Source: Eupeodes corollae (lineage: Eukaryota > Arthropoda > Insecta > Diptera > Syrphidae). Taken from it: a stretch of 64,000 bases of DNA. Position numbers and translations under genes: made by a program. Of this stretch, positions 48,421 through 59,600 are shown in pieces; positions within the stretch are counted from its first letter, which is position 1; each line of letters begins with the position of its first letter. The notes under the pieces are model-generated. The model did not search any database. It saw only the letters and a program-made list of their open reading frames with translations, and was not told the origin of the DNA. The stretch lies in NCBI RefSeq assembly GCF_945859685.1, contig NC_079147.1, positions 226,978,765-227,042,764 on the forward strand. Direction: 5' to 3'.

Positions 48421-48678
48421 TGTCAATATTAATTGCGGTATCGCAATGAAAATCAATTCCAACAGAGTCTTCAATGCATAATCATCCTTATCTTCCATGC
48501 TCCTGTCATTACTGAAATATGCTTCCTAATCTTGGATGCTTAGTAGAAGACTCTAAGCTCTAAGCAGCGATAAAAAAGACCTATAGAGAATTGTTGGTTC
48601 CTCATGTCAACAAGGACGGTTCTAAAAACGCTACAATTGTGATCTTTACGCAATCTAACTCGAAATAAAGATTTTGTC

Positions 48679-49057
48679 TAAAGCACCATTCACATGAGCA
48701 CGACCAACGAATGAACGAATATTCGTCGATTTTGACATTTCTTTCACATGAGAGTTTTTAATTCGTCGCGAATGAATGAAAACAAGAATTATTTTATTCG
48801 TTGCGAGTGTGGATAATGTGGAACGTGAATAAAGTTTAACAGTTGGTATCAACTACAATTTTATTCGTGACGTGGTTTTCTTAAATTTATTAATATATGA
48901 TACTGAAAAGTTAAAGTATGCATCATAAATCAAATAGAAACTATATAGCTGTCGTTTTTTTAAGAATTTGTGAGGAAATATGTCTTCAAACTTATATAAA
49001 CTCACAGTTTGTAGTTCATTCGTCGTTCGTTGATGGCGCTCATGTGAATACTGCTTA
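48679..49057. mobile_element. Inverted-repeat MITE, about 380 bp
   Basis: taaagcaccattcacatgag at 48679 is mirrored by ctcatgtgaatactgctta ending at 49057; inner caacgaatgaacgaat/attcgtcgttcgttg also pair. No coding sequence. Confidence 0.7.
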
Positions 49058-50940
49058 AATCGCATATTTAAAGAGGAAACGTTTCGTTCAGTACTTTATA
49101 TGGTAGAAGTCAGTTGTAGAGACTTATGGTGTTTTCCTTGGGCCATTTCAGATTTCTTGCAAAAATTGATTTTTTTTTATGGCGCACCGTGTTACCAAGT
49201 GCGGTAGAACTATGAAATTCCCAGATAAACATTTTTTTAAAAATTGTACTAGTACTGGTGCAAAGAGGGATAAATCTGTCGAAAAATCCAGATCTGCAGA
49301 TTTGATCTTAAATCAATTTATTTTTCCCCGTGGAATGCAAAAACAGGAAATGTGTGCTTTGACAGAAATGGATTAAGAACACATTGATTTATTGTACCCA
49401 TGGTAAACCCTATTGTTGAAGGAAGCCATGAGCAGGACTGAAGCCATGTTGTCGAATCGATGATAATTTTTGATGATCAATTAAAAAACTGATTTATTAA
49501 GTTTCAATTAAATTATTAATCTTTTTCTCAACGAGTAGAAACACAATTGTTTATTTTTTGATGTTTTATAAATTTTTTTAATTCTTTTTTGTCTTCTCAA
49601 ATGATGATTCGAAAATCATACTTTTAGCAAAACGTGTATGTTTTATCTAAAAAAGAAAATGGTCATCCTATTTTTGTTACCGTTAACCAAAGTATACATT
49701 TTTGTATAAATGCTAACACATTTTTTCTTTGGCAAGGTCTTCCTCTTTCAACCATTTATGCTCATCGTTTATTATTATTGCAGTCTTTTATCTTATTTCT
49801 CTTTCGGCGCAGTTCGTCCTATACTATCTTTCTGGAGGGTTGTTTGAGCCTTTTATATGTACATTCGTGAAAATGTTAATAAGGGTTGTATTGTGTGTGT
49901 GTATGATGATAAACACGAGAAGTTTCTTCTGGTAAAATGTCAAAAGGTAAACAATAAAATCTTCACCATACCTCTTTGCTTTCTGAAAGTCTATAAAATT
50001 CTCATTCTCAGAAAACATGAACTCTCTTTCTCTCTTTTTGTTTCTTCACTATGAATATAGCTTTATCCTCGTTCGATTCTTCATTTACTCATATTCGTTT
50101 CGTAAAAAGTTGGTTAGGTTCTTATGATTTCTCTAAATATCTGATTAATTCAAAATTTCAAACTCCAATGCCAATAAAGAGATTCTATATTTATTTTGTA
50201 CTCCTGATTGCTCTCTTGGCTTGGCGTCGGTCGTGTCGGTTGCGTCTCGCTGAGTTACCCATTCGACCTTGAAGAGAAATATTGTGCATTTTTGTTAACT
50301 TAAAAATAAAGAAAGAAAAACTGTGTAGGTATTTGTAATGTCTGTTGATTTCGTTTAGTATGAGTGTAATGATATTTTCTCTCCCAATAATTACGTTTTA
50401 TGCTTATGGCTCACATAGGTAGCTTTTTTTATATTTATTTTAATTTTTAAACAAAAAGAAATAGTTTACTTACTTTTTTTTAATTGTTTTGAATATCTTC
50501 ATTCAAACAGCTTTTAATGAAAATTTAAACTTGATTGGTTTAAAATGATTTAAACACAATTTTCTTGGATATATTGTCATAACGAATGTGGCTTAGTTAC
50601 TGTTTACTGATTGAATTTATTTCTCATATTTCACAGCTTCAAAACCTGATTGATTCATTCATACAAGTCGTGGCTTTTGTGCCTCGTGTTTTCGTTTACT
50701 AAGATTTAATGATTGATTTTCTATCAAAACTTACTGCCGAGGCCGACACTAAGGCGTATACGTAATATTTTGTTTGTTATTTTAATAAGAACTCAAAACA
50801 TATATTTGTATGGATGCAAGGTTAGTAATTTTTCAGTTTCTGAGACAAAACTAGATAAAACAAAAAGCAATACATTTTTGATACAAATATTATTTCATTA
50901 TAAAGTTTAGAGTTTGTTATTACAAGTTAAAACAAAATAA
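49058..50940. other. Non-coding intron DNA with a small GC-rich patch
   Basis: No supported gene. 50210-50275 (ggcgtcggtcgtgtcggttg onwards) is markedly more GC-rich than its surroundings. Confidence 0.4.
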
Positions 50941-51279
50941 AGGGTAGGTTCAGACAACATAAAGGACATCATTTGCAGTCAACTACGTCCTTTAAGGGGG
51001 TCATCGGTCATCCCATGTGACGGCATGTACACTACCTAAAGAAATTGCACGTACAGTAATTAAAATTAATAAGTGGGTTTCCCTTACGCTATGAACTTCC
51101 TACAACAAATCTGATCTTATTGACTTTGTGTGATAAAATTATAATGTATAATAGGAAATGCAACCAAATGTTCGAGCTTTGCCTCATGTTTTTTTTTATC
51201 GTTAGTAGAATTTTGCCAGGAATGTCAAAAAATGTTCGTAAACTGCTCTCTTCTCTAACAAAATGATATAACGGTGTAT

Positions 51280-51715
51280 GTTGAAGTAAGAAAACTGATT
51301 TTTAAACTAAGAAACGACGGAAAAATTATGCTGACATATCGTCAACTATTGGTAAACTACGGTCTACAGCTCAATATGTATTAAAAAATAATAATTTGAA
51401 AAATTAAAGCTTTGAAGTTGGCCCAGGAAGAGGTCGAAAAAAAATTCTAGACGCTCATATGGATCACAAAATTGAAAGAATGGTAAAGACTGATCGCAAG
51501 TTAAGTGCTCCTAAAATAGCTGCTGACATTCAACCAAATGATGGAATATCGCTTAACCTTCAATCTGTTCGGAACTTTCTGCATTCAAAGGGATATAATA
51601 ATATTGTTAAGAACACGAGTTACACCGGTGTGAACAACTCAACCTCGAAAAAGTGGGCTCGCACTTCCTCCACGCTTCTGGTTGATTGGCTTATCTAAAA
51701 CAAAAAAAGTAAACG
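51280..51715 (+). mobile_element. Tc1-like transposase N-terminal fragment
   Basis: The plus strand reads FEVGPGRGRKKILDAHMDHK, then KLSAPKIAADI and SLNLQSVRNFLHSKGYN: the DNA-binding half of a Tc1 transposase. It loses similarity after about 51640 and has no catalytic core. Confidence 0.7.
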
Positions 51716-52524
51716 GCGTTTTAATCTGTGAACCTAAATGTTGGAATGAATGAATTGGGAGACATTTGAAAAAAAAGTCGTGAATTGTGCGTTTTTTTTG
51801 CTATAAAAAAATCGAACCTTTTAGAATTTTTGCTATAGTTCATTCCATGCGTTTACATTTGCTGAATCTAACCCATCAAATTTAAAGTCATTCGGTCAAG
51901 CTGTTTTTGAGATACGATGGAGGAAAGTTTGAAAAACTCGTTTAAAGTTTCAAGTCCTCTTAACTATGAAAATACTGACTTACCTTTCAATCGGCGATGT
52001 CTAATCCATAGAGTATTCCTTCCCTTTTTCTTGAAACTCTTTCAAAGCAGATTGTTTAGCTCTTGAATCAATTCTGGCTTGTTTAATGGCATAGTTTACG
52101 CGCTCAGAATAAGGCATCCCATAACGGAATTTCTTTGAAATTACCTTCATTAAAGATTTCATTAATAACTTTGTCAGTAAGTTTATCTGGTCCCTTTTCC
52201 ACCGATTCCTTTTTTTGTTATATCTTTTTTAACAGCCCGAAGTCGTATCTTTAAAACGACTTCGAATTTTGCAAATTCCCTTTACTACCGTATTCTAGAC
52301 ATATTAAACTACCAATTTATGAAAAATAAAAAAAGGGCATGACCCTCTTAAACGATTATTTTGACCAAGGCAATAATAAAGCTTATCAACTGTCATAAAC
52401 TTTAAACTCGGAACTTTACTTCACTAATCTTTACCTTCAGTAAATCATGCACAAAACTACAAAAACATAATTTTCTACAAAAAAATCCTTAAGCAAGCTG
52501 CAATTCCATGTCGACCTGGGGTGG

Positions 52525-52925
52525 AATCGACTAAGGTGATAATTGACCATCATGTTTTTGATACTCAAATTTTACTATCATTTTCATTTCGTCTGTGTAA
52601 GATGATTCAACTCAATTCCATTCGATTGAACAATTTGAGATTATTATTGTCACAATTCATTGTTGCAATGGTGAAATTTTAAAATGATTCCTATAAAATA
52701 TCTAAATAAAAGTATCAAATTGGCTGTGTTTAAATAACATTCTTACTTTGCTTGTTTTTTTCGAATGGCGTAAGATTGTTCGGTCACAAGAATGTGTTTT
52801 TGTACGCGTCTGGTAGCTCTTTTCAGAAACGAAATATTTGTAGAACGATGACTATCACATATTTGTTGTGACAGTTTTTTAAGTATCAATTTTGACTATC
52901 GCCTTACATAGGTCCAATTCGATTA
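52525..52925. mobile_element. Weak candidate MITE, about 400 bp
   Basis: aatcgactaaggtgataatt at 52530 partly mirrors the complement of the 52875-52920 segment (aatcgaattggacc, taaggcgatagtc, ttgatactt). The pairing is gapped. Confidence 0.3.
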
Positions 52926-53644
52926 TTTTGACTGTCAATTATTATAAAATATTATTTATTCCTTTCCAAAATTGACAAGAAACTCTTTTATCTTAAACAT
53001 CAAATAGAATTGTGCAGAACATTAATAAATCACAGAGTAATAAAGTTCAGCTTTCAGTTGATTGAAAAAACGTGTTCAACTGTCATTTTGACATAAGTGG
53101 AATTGACTTGATAGTAAGGGAGATTTTTTTTTGACTAAATTTCATACTTTACTTAAGGTACTTTCATACATAAGGTACTTTCAAGTACCTTATGTCATCT
53201 AAACCTGCCCTATATCATTGAAATTATTTAAATCATTAAATGGCTGCCTCGGAAAGATTCTCACTATGCTATTCTTTTGAGGTAATTGTCAACCACTTTT
53301 TCGTATATTGCAGATGGGCCACAATTTCGATCATTTCGTAGATCAAATTAAGAAAATTAACGGTGAGTGGTGAAACGTTCAAATTACGAGAACAGTAAAC
53401 TTTTCTAACTTTAAAGCCATAATTTGTAGTTTGTTAATATATCGTCCAAGTCATGATTATCGATAAATCATTGGAAGTGCTTGCAACAGCAATATTTTCG
53501 ACTTTCGTGTTTAACAATGATGCACAGGCCTTACAACATCAGTTACGCTTCAATTCTCTACGAATTTCTTCACAATTTGACTGATAATCAATCGATTACC
53601 AGGACCATATGAATGGCACAAAAAGTGACTACGTTTGAATCTAT

Positions 53645-54380
53645 AGAATTTTATTGCACCGAACAGTGAAAAAAAAATCTTTAAATGGTTTTGAAGCAAG
53701 TAAGATTATTACACTTGATATTTCAAAAGCATTTGATAGGGTTTGGCGTCAGGCTCTCTTATCGAAAATGCATGCTCTCGGTTTTCACGAATCCCTCCTT
53801 CATTGGATTAGGAATTGCCTTTCGGAAAGTTCAATACAAGTTGTATTGGATGGATTCAATTCTGAAAACCACAAAATAAATGCTGGTGTGCCCCAGGGTT
53901 CTGTTCTATCTCCAACACTCTTTGTCATTAATATTAATGATCTCCTGTCTGAAACTTCTAATCCAATCGCTTTAAATATTCGTTTTTCAGATTCACATCC
54001 CTCTTCTTCAAATGTGGAACTGCAATGACAAAATATGATAAGCTCATTAAATTCCGACCTAAACAGCATTGTACAATGGGGAAAAATAAACCCGTGGAAT
54101 TTAATGCTTCGAAAACCCAATGCTGTCTTGTATCGTTAAAGCTAGATATACCCCCCTTGCCATTATCCATAGATGGTACTTGCATCTAGGAGACCGAACA
54201 GAGATTCGTTCTTTAGTCGTACTATGCGAATGTGGAATGCCTTGCCACACTCTGTCTTTCCCAGCCATTGCAATATTCATGAATTCAAAACCAATTCAAA
54301 ATCCTTTCCTTGTGCTCACACTGTGTCTACATAATAAGGGTAGTATTATCATCCCCTTGAGTGTGGGCGTATTATAAAAA
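53645..54380 (+). pseudogene. CR1/Jockey-type LINE fragment: RT core joined to 3' end
   Basis: The plus strand reads IITLDISKAFDRVWRQALLS, LLHWIRNCL, KINAGVPQGSVLSPTLF, then (FADD region deleted) SDSHPSSSNVELQ and a stop. From 54210 it continues FSRTMRMWNALPHSVFP, the C-terminal motif of CR1-like elements. It is a 5'-truncated, internally deleted copy of the same family as 6355-6611. It lies in the intron before coding exon 1. Confidence 0.8.
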
Positions 54381-55151
54381 AATTGAAACATTCAACTAAT
54401 ATTATGCCACTTGAAATAACAGCCGTATTTGACAGGTGTCAAATGCCAGTCCTACCAACTGCAAACTTCAAAATGAACGACCTTATATAACCTTTACCAA
54501 AGACACAAAAAGTTATTCTAATCCTGAATGTTTTTATCTTTTTTTTCCAATTATTTACACAGCGTTAATAAATTTGCAAAACATGTTATTAGTGTGGGAT
54601 TGACTCCTTAGTAGAAACTCCACTGGTAAGGTCCCAACCCTACTATGGAATAGGAGAAAACGTGATAAGAACAAAATAAACTTAGAGAAGGAATGTAAAT
54701 TGAGAGGCCTCATTTAGTTCTAGAAGGGGACATAATAGATCCCTCAGTTTGCAGTACATTTTCCCTAAACTTAATTTATTCATTCATTAAAAAACGTAAA
54801 TTTTGAAAAGATTCCAAGACTTTTTTATTTGTAGAGGGAAATTTTCGTATAACATTAGAAAAACGCGTAAATATCTTCTTATTATATAAATAAATAGCTA
54901 TTTTTTTTTAAATATTTCATATCTACTTATTTTAAGTTTGTTATATTAATTGCGTTTCAATTTTCATAGTAACACTGTGAACCTTAATTCAACATCAAAA
55001 CCCACACAAAACTATCAATCAAAATCATAGTTTCGAATCTTCTTAGTTTATCTACGTTATGCATACATACTTACATATTTATAAATTAAATAAATTTGAT
55101 TATCTTTAAAAAACAAATGTTTTATATATTGTTTTTTTTTTACTATTTTAG
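54381..55151. other. Intron end before coding exon 1
   Basis: Non-coding. It ends in a polypyrimidine tract and acceptor (ttttttttactattttag) at 55151. Confidence 0.7.
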
Positions 55152-55152
55152 A

Positions 55153-56690
55153 ATGTCTACAGACAAGCCTCAGGTACGAGAAAACTTAACAAACAGCATT
55201 GCAAGCATTAAATATCGTGACAAATCATCAATATCTCCCACAAAAATGGTGCTATCAACAATTCCCCTAGAAGGAGGCCATGTCGTCATCCGACAATCAA
55301 ATGGTTCCTCGCAATTAACAACTGCAAATATGCAATCTCAACAACAACAGCAACAACAACAACACCACCACCACCAGCAACAACAACAACAGCAGCAACA
55401 GCAGCATCATTTAATAAACACGAATCAAACAAATGGTTATTCAACAACCACCACTCAAATGCATCACAGCAGCCCTTCCTCGACTTTAATTACAACAAGT
55501 AGCACCAAAAATACCTACATCAGCAACGTTGGAAATAATATTTCTTCCAATGGTAATGCAATGGCAAATACTATTCCAACGCAATCAAAATATGTGTTTT
55601 TGCAACAAAACGGAAACGGGCAGTACACAACAAACGAAGTTGTTTTGTTAGCGACTGAACCCGTGGACATGGGAACCACCACCGAACAGGTTATATCTGT
55701 GAACGAAGCTGGAACGGCCACCGTTTGCGATGAGGAACTAACTTCGCTGTCATGGTTGCATGATAAAAATCTATTAAAAGGTTTTGTGCCCTGTTCAAAG
55801 AACAGCCGAAAAGCAACCGAACAACGCATTCAAGCTCAAAGCAATGGTGGTGGAACACCAGTAACGATTATCAACGCTGGAGGTCAAGTTTCGCCGACAA
55901 GTGAATACATAGAGGAATCGCCGGGAATCTCTGAAGAAAATACATCCAACATTGAACATGCAATCAATGAATATTCCTCGCAGCCGCATATTCATTACAG
56001 CACTACGACGACCACCACCACCACTAACAATAATAACAACAACAATCATGCTTTGGTAAAAAATCGCAATGGCCATCAAATTTTGTCACCAATTCATACC
56101 GCCAACAATGGTGGTAATTACATTAACTCCAGTCAGTCCTCCTCTATCCATGAGCAAGTAAGCGGAAGTTTGGCAGCAATTGGTGCAACAACAACAGTTC
56201 ATGTTGGTCCCAGTGGAACCACCACTGTGGTTGAGTATAAGACAAATTCAAACTTTGCCCAATCCCGATTGAGCGGCGGAAATGGGGTTAACAGCAGCGG
56301 TTCGGGTGGAACTACAATAACTCCCGCCGCTAACAATTATGTGCCTTCTTCTCCCCAAAGGAATATTGTTCTCACGAATGTGGCAAGTCCACATCATCAG
56401 CAGCAACAGCATCAACAATTCACTAGTTCCAGCAACAATAGCAATAGTACTCTGTCCACTACCCACCATCCGCACAAAAAGTACCTGCGTGAAAAAATGA
56501 ACGGTTTCGATCAGAGCGGTGGCGGCGGAACCAACAACAGTGGAGGAGGAAGTTCCAACAAAAACTCTAATGCTAATATACCTTCTCCCTTCAGCTCGAG
56601 TTCAAGTACTGGTTCTAGTGCTTCTTCTCCAGCTTCATCAGGTGCAAACTTTGCCATCAACACTGTCAGCCATACATCGTCACAAGGAGT
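55153..56690 (+). CDS. CHES-1-like: CHES-1-like coding exon 1 (start codon, N-terminal low-complexity region)
   Basis: The acceptor AG is at 55150-55151, so the exon begins at 55152 with one untranslated base before ATG. It encodes residues 1-512 plus two bases of codon 513. The donor is gtaagt at 56691. The reading frame happens to run one codon past the splice site before a stop, which is why it looks like a complete 513-codon ORF. It contains CAG/CAA and CAC/CAT runs at 55336-55410, ACC/AAC runs near 56000-56045, and the conserved DEELTSLSWLHDKNLL stretch at 55729. No DNA-binding domain lies in this exon. Confidence 0.9.
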
Positions 56691-59600
56691 GTAAGTGTTT
56701 CGTTTTTTATTTTAATACAAATAAAATATTTAAATATATTTTTTCTTTTTGTTGTTTAGTTCAACTCTATCACCAGAACCACCAAGAGAATACCATACAC
56801 AAAATGTACACCTGCACAGTGTAATGAAAAGTCCAGCATCATACTCCACAAACAGCTACGAGAATGATTCGCTCAAAGATTTTGAACTTACATCAGTACC
56901 TTCGACCAATAATGGTCGGATACCTTCGTCAATAAATGCACATCAACATTCGCAGCAGCAACATCAACCGCTACCCCTCCAGAAATCATCACCTACTCCG
57001 CCAAAGCAAAAACATCCAACGAATGTGCCATATGATCCATTGGTGCATACTCACAATAAACCGCCATATAGCTTTAGGTAAGTTAATCTAATCGTGATCT
57101 TACTATGTAAAAATGATCTCAACTTTTTCATTATAACTTTCAATAGTTCCTTAATCTTCATGGCAATTGAAGGCTCGACAGAAAAAGCTTTGCCAGTAAA
57201 AGAAATATACGCATGGATTGTCCAGCATTTCCCGTACTTTAAAACAGCTCCCACCGGATGGAAGAACAGCGTGCGACATAATCTTTCGTTAAATAAGAGT
57301 TTTGTGAAAGTTGAAAAGGCACCGGTAAGTTAATGAGAAATTATTTGACATGTTTATTGTATTGGATTGGATTTTGTCTTTAAGCAATATTTTGATTGGT
57401 GATCAAAGATTCTGAAACATTTAAAGACTGAAGACTTAGGTTAACTAGAAGTCTTTATACCATTATTGCAAAGAGAGAAAAATACACAGTCTAATCTAGT
57501 TAGTTATTTAAAAAGACTTTATTAATCAATTATTGTTATAAGTAATTTAGTGCATTTGAATCAGTACAATATCTTTGGCCTCTCAGTTCAATTTTGTATT
57601 AAATAATAGTTGCTTATGTAACTGAGTCTTTTTTGGATGAACCAGTGAAGCTAGTAGCCATGGGGTGAACGAGTATATGGTTAAAATTGAATAGAAGTTT
57701 TGTCCCCTTAAATCAAGTTTCATTCTAATGCACTTAGCAAATCACATGAATGGGAATATTTGTGCGTATACTGTCCTCAAGTAAGGCAACAATGTTGGAA
57801 AGCTTAGTTCAAAAGAATCTTTATTGATTATGAACATTTAACTGTTAGCCACAGAAAGTATATTACAAAAAGCGTTCTTAGCTTAATTATTTTTCCTAGT
57901 TTTTGGTCGCCTAATATAGCCAATTTCCATTGTTTACGACACACAATAAAGTCGTACGTTTGTACACTTCGTAATACCTAATCATTATCATAGGCACTAG
58001 GTAGACCATGTCCCATTATTCATTACTTAATTCAAAAGACATGTAGGAGTACTTCAAAATTAAATACTTACTTACTTAAGGTGGCGCTAGAGACCTGCGT
58101 GAACTAGGGCTTCCACAGCTCGGTCCCTAGCTAGATATCTTCAATTTGCGCACTCCGCCAAGTTGGGGGAGATCGATTTCCACTTGTGCTCGTCACCTTA
58201 TTCGCCGTCTTCCTCTGCTGTGCCGTCCTGTAGGCGTGGATTCGAATACTAAGCAAAGTTTATAAATCGACATTTATATAAGTTTCTGGACATTTATAAA
58301 TAAAATATATTAAATAAATTGCAACTTGTACAAATCGGTTCACTCTGACCATATAGCGTAGATAGATAGATATGTTATTTAGCAAAATAGTTTTAAAGGA
58401 AAAGTAACTGCACATTTAGTACCCGTGGCATGATGGTTAGTGCATTGGACTGTCATGCAAGGGGTCTTGGGTTCAATCCCTGGCTGTGCCACCTTAATTT
58501 AAAAAACAAATTCGCGGGTACTTGTCATGAAAAAGTGCTTCCTCAAACTAGCCGTTCGGATTCGGCCTAAAATTGTAGGTTCCTTCCATTCCTGACAACA
58601 GTACTCGCACACAGAAATGGTTGAGAGTTGTAAGTCACTAGGCCCTGGTTCATAACGGACTGTTGCGCCACCCCATTCGATTTTTTTTTTGAACTGCACA
58701 TTTTACAAGTCAGTGATATGACTACTTTTTTCTACATCTGAAACATTTTAGTAATACTATAAAGATAAATAATATTCTATTTAGAGAAAAATGCATTTAA
58801 AAACTTCAAGTTTAATACTATATAGCTTAAATGTGGGAAGCTGGATTGTATGTATGATGCAGATACAAGCAGTTAAGCAAACATTCACATGGTTGACGTC
58901 AAAATACCACCAATAAACATCACACTTACGAGGTGTGTTCAAAAAGTACTCGGAATTTTCGTTTTCAAAAAAAATTTATTTATTCGTTTAAATCAATGCA
59001 GTCCTCTTCAAAGTAGTCCCCAAAAATATAATAAACTTAACGTTTTTTCAAATCTTCGAAGAACTCTTGATATTCACTTTTTTATATATCCTTGAGCATT
59101 CTCAGTGATTCGGCCTTTATTTCTTTAATCGAAGAAAAACGCCGTCCTTTCATGGGTTTTTTCAACTTTGGAAGCAGGAAAAACTCACACAGAGCCATAT
59201 CTGGTGAATATGGATGTTGGGGCATAACTACGGTATTGTTTTTGGCCAACAAATTTCTAACAAGCAACGACGAGTGAGCAGATGCGTTATCGTGGTGCAA
59301 AAGCCATGAATTGTTTTTCCATAAATCAGAGCGTTTTTTTTTCGGATTGCTTCATGCAAACGTCGCATAATTTCAAGGTAATACTCCTTATTGATCATAC
59401 GACCTTGTGGTATGAACTCTTGATGCACTATTCCATTATAATCGAAGAAAACAGTAAACAAAACTTTCACATTTGATCAAACTTGACGTGCTTTTTTCGG
59501 TCTTGGTGACGTTGGAGGCTTTCAGGTGGACGATTGTGCTTTGGTTTTGACATCATAACCGTACAACCATGTTTCATCACCAGTTATGACCCTTTCAAGC

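Larger units (their letters stand above)
50941..53211. mobile_element. Possible TIR element enclosing a Tc1 scrap and a smaller MITE
   Basis: agggtaggttcagacaacat at 50941 matches the complement of the right end (agggcaggtttagatgacat, to 53211) at most positions and continues into aaaggac/aaggtac. A perfect 26-bp hairpin (53169-53194) lies just inside the right end. No coding sequence of its own was recognised. Confidence 0.5.

Noticed and set aside
55096..55152. Upstream in-frame ATG at 55096 as the start of the forkhead protein
   Set aside because: The 19 codons encode a hydrophobic AT-rich stretch that is the polypyrimidine tract of an acceptor site ending at 55151, so they are intronic.
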